Assembly (NCBI GenBank): GCA_015296065.1
Contig: DVDU01000219.1
Location: forward strand, 62,001 to 126,000
DNA: 64,000 nt
DNA from: Oscillatoriaceae cyanobacterium M33_DOE_052
Lineage (GTDB): Bacteria; Cyanobacteriota; Cyanobacteriia; Cyanobacteriales; Laspinemataceae
Direction of reading: 5' to 3'
This document shows positions 1 through 7,024 of the stretch, one piece after another. The stretch's first letter is position 1. Each line of letters starts with the position of its first letter. Both the position numbers and the translations under genes were made by a program. Below the pieces are notes generated by a model. The model saw nothing but the letters and a program-made list of their open reading frames with translations. It ran no database searches and had not been told where the DNA came from.

Positions 1-173
1 CTTTGGTGTTGAGTTTTAGGATATCATTAAGTTTTTTTAAAATTATGGTATAGTTTTTAAAAACTATAGTTTAATTAAACAAGTAAATGGCATAGTTTTT
101 CTGCAATTACTAAATAAGCAATGTTTTGTCAAGATGACTATTACCCCCGTGGGGTATTAGCCATCATTAACCC

Positions 174-1349
174 TCAAATCCATCCTAGATGGGTTTTGGC
201 TCGATCCACGGCTATTTTGACAGCGCTAGAAACATAAGCTATTTTGTATGGTTTCTTTGGATTTTTAGGGTTAGGGTCAAACAAAACAACATTATCCTGC
301 CAAAGATGACCCTCCCTTGACCAATCAAGTTGGGATAGTTGCCGCACTTTTTCCTCATCAAAGGAAATGTTATGCTTATTATAAGCACAGTAGAGCAAGC
401 GCCCTAAAATTTCCAAACCCACACTTTGTCCTAAAAGGCATACTTCCTTAAAATACTCAACTTCTTTCACTGTCAAATCATCATGGGTTTTTTCATAGAA
501 ATGCTGAGTTTGCAGACATTGGGAGAAAAGCTGATTCAGGGAAGATGCCAAAGCATTAGATGCCTGTTCTACATCATAATTTTTTAGTTCATCATTAGGA
601 TCGTCAGTAAAAGCGCAACTGACCAGCTTAGCAATATAATTGGTTGTGTAAATCAACCGCTTTTTGGTGTTGGGACTATTTTTAATTTTTTCGGTTTTGT
701 CGGCAAAAATCGACACCTGTTTAATGATAGTTTTCATAATGCCAACCTGCCCCTCAAATTCACCAAATGATTTTAGTAATGGCTTGGGTAGAGGTTTTGT
801 ATCTGCCATATCGCGAAAATCAGTCTGGCATTGCTCAAATTTGTTTTCTAATACCAGAGTAATCGGAAAATCATGATTGGCGATTAATTCTGCCTCGGAA
901 CCTTCAATCAGTTCGTGAATTGCCCGTTTGCGGTGTTGTCCGTCGGTGATGTCTAGCTTAACACCACGACGAATGATTACTAAGCATATACCCCTACCAA
1001 ACTCGATGAGTTGGATTTTGTCAGGGTCCACATTGGCCGTCAGTGTCCCCAGAATCCAGGGTTTGTCTTTTTTGATGCGGTCCCGCAGATACTCCTTGAT
1101 TTCTTCGACGTGTCCGGGAACCTCGGGTCGATTTTTACCGGAATCCGGGTCGTTGTCATCAGAGGGTTTTTCCTGAAGCAGTGTTGGTAAGTCGTGAGCA
1201 GGGACGTTAATTTGCACCATGCGCCGCTTGCCTTGATGCAAAGTCAGACCCGGATAACACTTCTCCCGGTGATACTCGGCAAAGTAAGGAGCAAGTAAGC
1301 CTTCTAGGGTGCGATTTGGGCTGCTCTGGGGTTGATTGCTATCAGACAT
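174..1349 (-). CDS. dndB: DndB, phosphorothioation-associated regulator (DGQHR protein)
   Basis: 391 aa protein with the family-defining DGQHR motif at about residues 136-140, within KLDITDGQHRKRAIHEL. The DGQHR fold marks DndB and relatives. In characterised dnd systems DndB is not needed for sulfur insertion; it is a DNA-binding repressor or modulator of dndCDE and affects modification frequency. Here it is divergent from dndC, with a 192-bp AT-rich gap that must carry both promoters, which is the normal arrangement. The product is cytoplasmic with no membrane segment. Identity is firm from the motif plus the dndCDE neighbours; the regulatory role is inferred from the family. Confidence 0.9.
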   Translation of the reverse strand: MSDSNQPQSSPNRTLEGLLAPYFAEYHREKCYPGLTLHQGKRRMVQINVPAHDLPTLLQEKPSDDNDPDSGKNRPEVPGHVEEIKEYLRDRIKKDKPWILGTLTANVDPDKIQLIEFGRGICLVIIRRGVKLDITDGQHRKRAIHELIEGSEAELIANHDFPITLVLENKFEQCQTDFRDMADTKPLPKPLLKSFGEFEGQVGIMKTIIKQVSIFADKTEKIKNSPNTKKRLIYTTNYIAKLVSCAFTDDPNDELKNYDVEQASNALASSLNQLFSQCLQTQHFYEKTHDDLTVKEVEYFKEVCLLGQSVGLEILGRLLYCAYNKHNISFDEEKVRQLSQLDWSREGHLWQDNVVLFDPNPKNPKKPYKIAYVSSAVKIAVDRAKTHLGWI

Positions 1350-1541
1350 ATAAATACATTGAGTCAGAATTTGCTATTCTAATCAGAAGCAACTCCTTAA
1401 TCATAAACCATATTAAGGTAAACTACGAATTATACCCTAAACATTAAGCAAATATAAATTCATAAACGACCATTATACCACCATGTAAAATAAAAGTCAA
1501 GATAAAATTCTCAGGAATTAACAATATAGGAGGATTGAGCT
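1350..1541. promoter_or_regulatory. divergent dndB/dndC promoter region
   Basis: AT-rich 192-bp divergent intergenic region. A 7-bp inverted repeat, CCTTAAT (1395-1401) and ATTAAGG (1412-1418), is a candidate operator, possibly for DndB itself. TATAAT-like -10 boxes are visible on the minus strand (around 1429-1434). A strong Shine-Dalgarno AGGAGG lies at 1528-1533, eight bases before the dndC ATG, and fixes that start. Which protein binds the inverted repeat is inference only. Confidence 0.5.
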
Positions 1542-3134
1542 ATGACAGAAAAGCAGATGACCCTTTTTCCCCCGCGCACGGTGGAAGAGCTGGTGCAAGA
1601 TATAGAGGCGCTAACCAAAGAAATCCAAGAGTTATACTGCTTGGATGCAATACCCTGGATTTTGGGATATTCCGGGGGCAAAGACAGCACAGCCACTTTG
1701 CAGCTTGTTTGGAATGCGATCGCTGAGCTTCCCCCGGACAAGCGGACAAAAACCATTCATGTAATTACTACAGATACTTTGGTAGAAAATCCGATAGTGT
1801 CAGGTTGGGTACGTGGATCATTAAAAAATCTACAAAATGCTGCTCAAAAGAAGCAAATGCCGTTTGAAACGCATCTGCTTTACCCAGAAGTTAAAGAGCG
1901 ATACTGGGTTGGTCTGCTTGGGAAAGGCTACCCAGCTCCTCGATTGCGCTTTAGATGGTGTACTGAACGTTTAAAAATCAATTCTGCTAACCGCTTTATC
2001 CGCAATATGGTGCGCGCCAGCGGGGAAGTAATATTGATATTGGGTATGCGTAAAGCTGAAAGCAATAGACGAGCTACAGTTATGGCAAAGCATGAAAAGG
2101 GTAGATTGCGCGATCGCCTGAGTCCTAGACCTACTTTAATTAACTCTCTAGTCTATACTCCCATCGAAGACTGGCGCAACGATGAAGTGTGGCTGTACCT
2201 GATGCAGTGGCCCAACCCTTGGGGACATAGCAATCAAGATTTATTCGAGATGTATCGCCAATCGACTGCGGATAATGAATGTCCCCTGGTGGTAGATACC
2301 TCTACTCCGAGCTGTGGTAGTTCGCGGTTTGGTTGCTGGGTATGCACCCTGGTGGATAGCGATAAGTCAATGCAGGCGATGATTCTCAATGATGAGGAAA
2401 AAGAGTGGTTGCAGCCTTTGGTGGATGTGCGCAATGAGTTGGATATTGAGGGGGATAGACAGCACAGAGACTTTCGGCGCATCTGGGGAGAAGTGCAGCT
2501 ATTCGAGCGCAACTTAGATGGGGAAATATCCGTAGAACCGATTCCCGGTCCCTATACTAAAGAGCGGCGGGAGCATTTACTGCGGCGCTTATTACAGGCG
2601 CAAGTGCAAATTCGGCGAACTGCACCACCAGAGATGGGGGAGATAACCTTAATTACCCATGACGAGTTGAGCGAGATTCGGCGCATCTGGTTAGAAGAAA
2701 AGCACGAATTTGACGACAGCTTGCCCAAAATTTATGAGGAAGTGACAGGGGAAAAGTTTATCGACCCCTTGGGAGAAGGGATTCATAGCACCTTGGGTAG
2801 CGATGAGTGGCAGATTTTGGCGGACATCTGCGCTGAAGATACGATGCACTTGGAACTAATGACGCGACTGCTGGATACAGAACGGCAATATAAAGCACGG
2901 ACCCGGCGCACGGGGATTTATGATGAGTTGGAACGCTGGTTTGACACTAGCTCCCGCTCTAAAGAGGAAGCTATAGACAATGCGCATTACCAGCGGAACT
3001 TAAAAGATGCTGTCACCGAAGGGAATATGGAAAAAGTCCGCGAGATGGTGGATGATGAGAGCGAACCGAAGCCGCATTTGAGTTGGGGTGATGTGAAATT
3101 TGGGGGAAGACGGGGGGACGGGGAGACCGGGTGA
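1542..3134 (+). CDS. dndC: DndC, PP-loop ATPase / sulfur transfer enzyme
   Basis: 530 aa member of the PAPS-reductase-like PP-loop superfamily. The nucleotide-binding SGGKDS motif is at residues 44-49. A cysteine cluster (one Cys near 247, then CGSSRFGCWVC around 257-267) fits the iron-sulfur ligands of DndC. The family activates and transfers sulfur to the DNA backbone, using sulfur delivered by a cysteine desulfurase (DndA or IscS), and works with DndD and DndE. Start fixed by AGGAGG at 1528-1533. Odd feature: the last ~10 residues (GGRRGDGETG) are encoded by a G-rich intergenic repeat, so the C-terminus looks extended by repeat sequence. Length is otherwise normal. Confidence 0.95.
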   Translation: MTEKQMTLFPPRTVEELVQDIEALTKEIQELYCLDAIPWILGYSGGKDSTATLQLVWNAIAELPPDKRTKTIHVITTDTLVENPIVSGWVRGSLKNLQNAAQKKQMPFETHLLYPEVKERYWVGLLGKGYPAPRLRFRWCTERLKINSANRFIRNMVRASGEVILILGMRKAESNRRATVMAKHEKGRLRDRLSPRPTLINSLVYTPIEDWRNDEVWLYLMQWPNPWGHSNQDLFEMYRQSTADNECPLVVDTSTPSCGSSRFGCWVCTLVDSDKSMQAMILNDEEKEWLQPLVDVRNELDIEGDRQHRDFRRIWGEVQLFERNLDGEISVEPIPGPYTKERREHLLRRLLQAQVQIRRTAPPEMGEITLITHDELSEIRRIWLEEKHEFDDSLPKIYEEVTGEKFIDPLGEGIHSTLGSDEWQILADICAEDTMHLELMTRLLDTERQYKARTRRTGIYDELERWFDTSSRSKEEAIDNAHYQRNLKDAVTEGNMEKVREMVDDESEPKPHLSWGDVKFGGRRGDGETG

Positions 3135-3142
3135 CGGGGTTG

Positions 3143-3207
3143 GGGCGAAGCATTCGCGCCCAGATCTGCTGGTTAACCGACAAGATTTAAGCGCGAATGC
3201 TTCGCCC
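3143..3207. repeat. palindromic repeat with 17-bp perfect arms
   Basis: Arms at 3143-3159 and 3191-3207 are perfect reverse complements (GGGCGAAGCATTCGCGC and its complement) around a 31-base loop. This belongs to a GGGCGAAGC-type family seen elsewhere in the window (3265-3338, 41475-41541, 62642-62711, 63622-63691). It lies between dndC and dndD and would form a strong hairpin in the operon mRNA. Confidence 0.85.
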
Positions 3208-3264
3208 TTCTGCGCAACCGAGTGAAGGGGAAGGTGACGGGGGATAACCTCCGACCAAAACCCA

Positions 3265-3338
3265 GTAGGGGCGAAGCACCCGCGTCAAAATTTGTCTGTC
3301 CTCACCTGGAACCTTATGCGCGGGTGCTTCGCCCCTAC
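3265..3338. repeat. palindromic repeat with 20-bp perfect arms
   Basis: Arms at 3265-3284 (GTAGGGGCGAAGCACCCGCG) and 3319-3338 are exact reverse complements, separated by 34 bases. Second member of the GGGCGAAGC palindrome family in the dndC-dndD gap. Followed at about 3373 by the AGGGAG Shine-Dalgarno of dndD. Confidence 0.85.
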
Positions 3339-3386
3339 AAACCTGAACCTCATCAGTAATAACATTAATGTCAGGGAGATTTTGCG

Positions 3387-5363
3387 GTGATATTTTTGGA
3401 ATTGGTGTTACAAAATTTTGGCCCTTATCGCGGGCGCCACGTTATCAACCTGCAGCCAGAATGGGAGGGGGAAAACCGCCCCATTATCTTGTTTGGCGGG
3501 ATGAATGGCGGCGGTAAAACTACTCTGATGGATGCAATTAGGTTGGTGTTTTACGGACCTCGTGCCCTTTGTTCTAAGCGGGGAAATTTGGCTTATGGCG
3601 AATTCCTCAAGCAGGCGGTGAATAGCCAAACGCCGCTGACGGAGGAAACTTGTGTGGAGTTGGTATTTGAACATGTGGTGGATTGGGAGAAAGTGCGGTT
3701 TCGGGTGCAGCGCAAGTGGACAAGACAGCCGAAAAATGGTAAGGATACTTTGGGGATTTTGCGGGAGGAATGGCCCGATGAGGGGTTAAAGAAAATTTGG
3801 GATGAGTGGGTGGAAGGTTTTTTGCCCTTGGGGATTTCTAATTTGTTTCTGTTTGATGGGGAACAGGTGAAGGAATTGGCGGAAACTGACGAGCCAACTC
3901 CGGCGGTGGCGGAGGCAGTTCGGGCTTTGTTGGGTTTGGAGTTGGCGGATAGGTTAGAAATAGATTTGGATATTCTGGTGAGCCGCAAGCGAAAAGATAT
4001 AGCGGAGGCTAAACAGCGGCAAGATTTGGATGTAATTGATAAGAAGCTGAGCCAGCAAAAGGAAGATTTAGCCACGGCGGAGGCGGAATTAAAACTGGCG
4101 CAGGAGTATTGGGAACGGACGAAACTTAATCAGGAGAGAGCGGCGGAAAGGTTTAGGCTAGAGGGGGGCAAAATTGCGGCGGAAAGCCAGCAGCTAGAAA
4201 AGCAAGTTGGGGATTTAAAGGCAAGTGCTGAGGCGGCGAGACAGGAAATGAGAGATATCGCGGCGGGAGTGATGCCTTTGGCGCTGATAGAACCGCTGTT
4301 ATTATCGGCTCGCAGTCAAGGGGAAAAGGAACTCCGCGCTGCACAGGCGAAAATTGCTTTAGATGTGTTGTTGCAGCGGGATAGTCGGCTGTTGGATTTT
4401 ATCTCTAATTTGGATTTAGACGGGGTGAAGCTGGATAAAATCCAAGGGTTTTTAGCGGCGGAAAATCAGAGTTTGCGGGAGGATTCATTGGCGGATGTGC
4501 CTTGGGGGGGTGCGGGGGAACTGGTGGAGCAGTTGGATAATCTGATGCGGGTTTTGCTTCCTGGTTTTAAACGGCGATCGCGTGTATTATTAAATCAGGC
4601 GCAACAGCTAGAGGCGCAGATGGAGACGGCGGAAAAGCAGCTAGCTTTGGCAGCGTCGCCGGAGGCTTACAGTAAGCTGGAAAAGGATTTGAAGAAGGCG
4701 CAAACTGAGGCGGGGAAGGCGGCGGTAGATGTGGAGTTTAAAAAACGCCGCTGTCGGGAGTTGGAGGGAGAAATCGCGAAAACTAAGAAGGAGTTGGATA
4801 ACTATATTAAGGATAATTTTGACCGGCGCAATGCGGATAATTTGATTGTGAAGGCGGCGCGGGTTAAGGAAACTTTGAAGCTGTTTCGGGAGCAGCTTAC
4901 CCTGAAAAAACTCAATAAGCTGGAGAATGAGGTAGGGGACTGTTTCCGCTATTTGCTGCATAAGTCAGATTTGGTGCATCGCGTGGCCATTCACCACCAC
5001 AATTTTAGCATTTCTCTGTATGACCCCCAGGGAGAATTGCTGCCTAAACACCAGCTTTCGGCGGGGGAAAAGCAGCTATTAGCGATCGCCTTTCTCTGGG
5101 GTTTAGCCAAAGTGTCCGGGCGCCACTTACCCGTAGTAATTGATACGCCGTTAAGTCGCTTAGATTCAGAACATAGGCAGAATTTAGTAGAGAAATACTT
5201 TCCCGCCGCCAGTCATCAGGTAATTTTGTTATCTACAGATACAGAAATTGGCCATAATGAGGTAGTTAACTTGCGAGAGAGGGGCGCGATCGCCAGGGAA
5301 TATTTGCTGGAATATAACGCAGCGGAGCGGGAAACTCTGGTGAAAGATGGTTATTTCTGGTAA
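3387..5363 (+). CDS. dndD: DndD, SMC/Rad50-like ATPase of DNA phosphorothioation
   Basis: 658 aa ABC-type ATPase of the SMC/Rad50/RecF class. Walker A is GGMNGGGKTT at residues 37-46; two long charged coiled-coil stretches occupy roughly residues 200-290 and 400-500; the signature LSAGEKQ is near 555-561 and Walker B (PVVIDTPLSRLD) near 583-595. DndD is the nicking/ATPase partner of DndC and DndE in phosphorothioate insertion. Starts with GTG at 3387 behind an AGGGAG Shine-Dalgarno near 3373. It is separated from dndC by 252 bp filled with two palindromic repeats, whereas dnd genes are usually tightly packed. Confidence 0.95.
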   Translation: MIFLELVLQNFGPYRGRHVINLQPEWEGENRPIILFGGMNGGGKTTLMDAIRLVFYGPRALCSKRGNLAYGEFLKQAVNSQTPLTEETCVELVFEHVVDWEKVRFRVQRKWTRQPKNGKDTLGILREEWPDEGLKKIWDEWVEGFLPLGISNLFLFDGEQVKELAETDEPTPAVAEAVRALLGLELADRLEIDLDILVSRKRKDIAEAKQRQDLDVIDKKLSQQKEDLATAEAELKLAQEYWERTKLNQERAAERFRLEGGKIAAESQQLEKQVGDLKASAEAARQEMRDIAAGVMPLALIEPLLLSARSQGEKELRAAQAKIALDVLLQRDSRLLDFISNLDLDGVKLDKIQGFLAAENQSLREDSLADVPWGGAGELVEQLDNLMRVLLPGFKRRSRVLLNQAQQLEAQMETAEKQLALAASPEAYSKLEKDLKKAQTEAGKAAVDVEFKKRRCRELEGEIAKTKKELDNYIKDNFDRRNADNLIVKAARVKETLKLFREQLTLKKLNKLENEVGDCFRYLLHKSDLVHRVAIHHHNFSISLYDPQGELLPKHQLSAGEKQLLAIAFLWGLAKVSGRHLPVVIDTPLSRLDSEHRQNLVEKYFPAASHQVILLSTDTEIGHNEVVNLRERGAIAREYLLEYNAAERETLVKDGYFW

Positions 5364-5370
5364 AATTGTC

Positions 5371-5392
5371 GGGACACGGTATGCCGTGTCCC
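5371..5392. repeat. 22-bp perfect palindrome (ACACGG family)
   Basis: Palindrome centred on GGTATGCC with arms GGGACACGG/CCGTGTCCC, just after the dndD stop. A relative is at 40680-40703. Possibly a transcription attenuator between dndD and dndE. Confidence 0.75.
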
Positions 5393-5432
5393 TACGAACC
5401 AAATTGGGCGAACTTTAGGAAATCAGGGAATT

Positions 5433-5849
5433 ATGGAGCCACCGGTAGAGACTATCAAACTTTCCCAAACGGCGAGAGACCAACTGCTGAAACTGAAACG
5501 CATTACAAAGCTGGAAAATTGGAATATTTTATGTCGCTGGGGATTTTGCCGCTCTTTACAAGAACCGAGCATCCCTTCGCCAGTGCCAATTCCCGCTGAT
5601 AGTAATGTAGAAATGACTTGGCGGGTATTTGGCGGAGAAATGGCGGATATTCTGATTATTGCTTTAAAACAAAGATGCCATCAAGACGGTTTAGGTACGG
5701 ATAGGGAAACGCTGAAAACCCAATTTCGCTTGCATCTGCACCGAGGGATTGGTTATTTGGCGGGAGACCCAAATCTTAAGAAAATTGATGATTTGGTGGC
5801 ATTGACTTTGGGGGTGGGTGATGATATAATCGACAATGGCACGAATTAA
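5433..5849 (+). CDS. dndE: DndE, small DNA-binding component of phosphorothioation complex
   Basis: 138 aa basic protein opening with the family pattern IKLSQTARDQLLKLKRIT, followed by NWNILCRWGFCRSL. DndE is a small tetrameric protein that binds nicked DNA and is one of the three proteins (DndC, DndD, DndE) essential for modification. Slightly longer than the ~110-130 aa usual size. Its 3' end overlaps the start codon proposed for the downstream DUF1499 gene by 14 bp, so both may be cotranscribed. Starts at ATG 5433, 69 bp after dndD. Confidence 0.9.
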   Translation: MEPPVETIKLSQTARDQLLKLKRITKLENWNILCRWGFCRSLQEPSIPSPVPIPADSNVEMTWRVFGGEMADILIIALKQRCHQDGLGTDRETLKTQFRLHLHRGIGYLAGDPNLKKIDDLVALTLGVGDDIIDNGTN

Positions 5850-6369
5850 AGAAAATATGAAGGGCACAGGATTGAAGCTTATTGCTATCTGCATTTCGCT
5901 GCTATTGGCGGCGGGGTGTTATTTTGGTTTCAGTGAACCGGTGGGGGCAGAAACTGCGCCGCCGCTGGTAGCGGGTATGTTTTCTTTGGCGGGGAAACGT
6001 CCGACCAATTTGGGGGTTAAGGATGGTGGGTTGGCACCTTGTCCGAACTCTCCCAATTGCGTGTCTAGTTATAGCACAGATGAGACGCATAAAATCGAGG
6101 CTTTGGCTTATGAAGGGACGCGGGATGAGGCGTTGGTGAAGCTAAAAGCGGTGATTGAAAATATGGATAATGCTAAGATAATTACTCAGAACCAAGATTA
6201 TCTTTATGCGGAGTTTACGAGTAGTTTAATGGGTTTTGTGGATGATGTAGAGTTTTATGTGAATGAAGATAAGGGATTAATCGAGGTACGATCGGCTTCG
6301 CGGTTGGGTGAGTCAGATTTGGGCGTAAATCGCCAGCGCATCGAGGCGATTAGGAAAAAATTTAGTTAG
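5836..6369 (+). CDS. DUF1499 lipoprotein-like protein
   Basis: 177 aa. An N-terminal hydrophobic segment ending in a lipobox-like LLAAGC suggests a secreted, lipid-anchored protein. The rest matches the DUF1499 pattern: LAPCPNSPNCVSS, then a conserved beta-rich core with FVDDVEFYV and IEVRSASRLGESDLGVNRQRIE. Molecular function of DUF1499 is unknown; in cyanobacteria it is usually a housekeeping orphan rather than a dnd gene. Start at 5836 overlaps dndE; an in-frame ATG at 5857 gives a more typical signal peptide and is equally likely. Convergent with queD, with a palindrome between them. Confidence 0.8.
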   Translation: MARIKENMKGTGLKLIAICISLLLAAGCYFGFSEPVGAETAPPLVAGMFSLAGKRPTNLGVKDGGLAPCPNSPNCVSSYSTDETHKIEALAYEGTRDEALVKLKAVIENMDNAKIITQNQDYLYAEFTSSLMGFVDDVEFYVNEDKGLIEVRSASRLGESDLGVNRQRIEAIRKKFS

Positions 6370-6378
6370 TCATCATAG

Positions 6379-6406
6379 GTAGGGTGGGCAAAATTGCCCA
6401 CCCTAC
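6379..6406. terminator. 28-bp palindrome, likely bidirectional terminator
   Basis: GTAGGGTGGGCA (6379-6390) and its reverse complement (6395-6406) form a 12-bp stem with a 4-base loop between the 3' ends of two convergent genes. Relatives occur after the Uma2 genes (about 37741 and 38650) and near 41758. Terminator role is inferred from position. Confidence 0.65.
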
Positions 6407-6414
6407 CGTAATAA

Positions 6415-6804
6415 TTAATCGTCTTCGTATTCTACCCAGGAGTTGGGGGTTTCGGATACGCGGACTTTTAAGCGGACGCCTTCGGGGACTCGCTTTTTGG
6501 TTTCGTCGTAGATGTATTGGGCAATCATTTCGGCGGTGGTTTCGTATGCGGGCGGCATAATGTCGTTGAGGACGCCATGATCTAGTCCTCCTTTGGTGGC
6601 GTCTTGTTTGGCCCAACGGAGGGTTTTAAAATCGGCTACCATGACTTGATGGGGGCAGTATTCTGAGGCGTGGAGGCGGTGGGAAGTGGCTTCGATTTGG
6701 ACTTTGTAGGTGTGGCCGTGCAACCTGCCGCATGGACCGTTGTAATCGCGGATGTAATGAGCGCTGTCAAAGCTAAATTCTGTTACCAGTTTCCACTTGG
6801 GCAT
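6415..6804 (-). CDS. queD: 6-carboxytetrahydropterin synthase (QueD/PTPS family)
   Basis: 129 aa, the usual size. Zinc ligands H16, H29 and H31, catalytic C25 (PCGRLHGH), catalytic-triad-like LDH at 75-77 and the TTAEMIA segment are present, as in QueD/PTPS enzymes. QueD converts 7,8-dihydroneopterin triphosphate to 6-carboxytetrahydropterin, the second step to preQ0 and queuosine in tRNA. It is encoded between dndE and the dnd-associated methyltransferase. Most likely housekeeping; a link to 7-deazaguanine DNA modification is only a speculation because no other dpd or que gene is visible here. Confidence 0.9.
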   Translation of the reverse strand: MPKWKLVTEFSFDSAHYIRDYNGPCGRLHGHTYKVQIEATSHRLHASEYCPHQVMVADFKTLRWAKQDATKGGLDHGVLNDIMPPAYETTAEMIAQYIYDETKKRVPEGVRLKVRVSETPNSWVEYEDD

Positions 6805-7024
6805 TGTATCTCTCCCTAGTCAAGAAGGCGATCGCCCCCATCCCATCTGCCCCTGGTGCGGGAATGGAGGCGGAAACCTTCCTTTTTATTTCTATTCTAA
6901 GTCAGTTTAACTTAAACCAGGACTCTGGTATGATGAAATTGCTGGTTTGGGGGAATTGCTGATTTTTGTGCCCGCAACCAGGGATTTTCAGAGCTGTTTT
7001 TTGGGATTTCCCCCCACAGGAAAT

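Noticed and set aside
1421-1441. Published-type DndB site (TACG-N10-CGTA)
   Set aside because: TACG occurs at 1424-1427 but the matching right half is absent.
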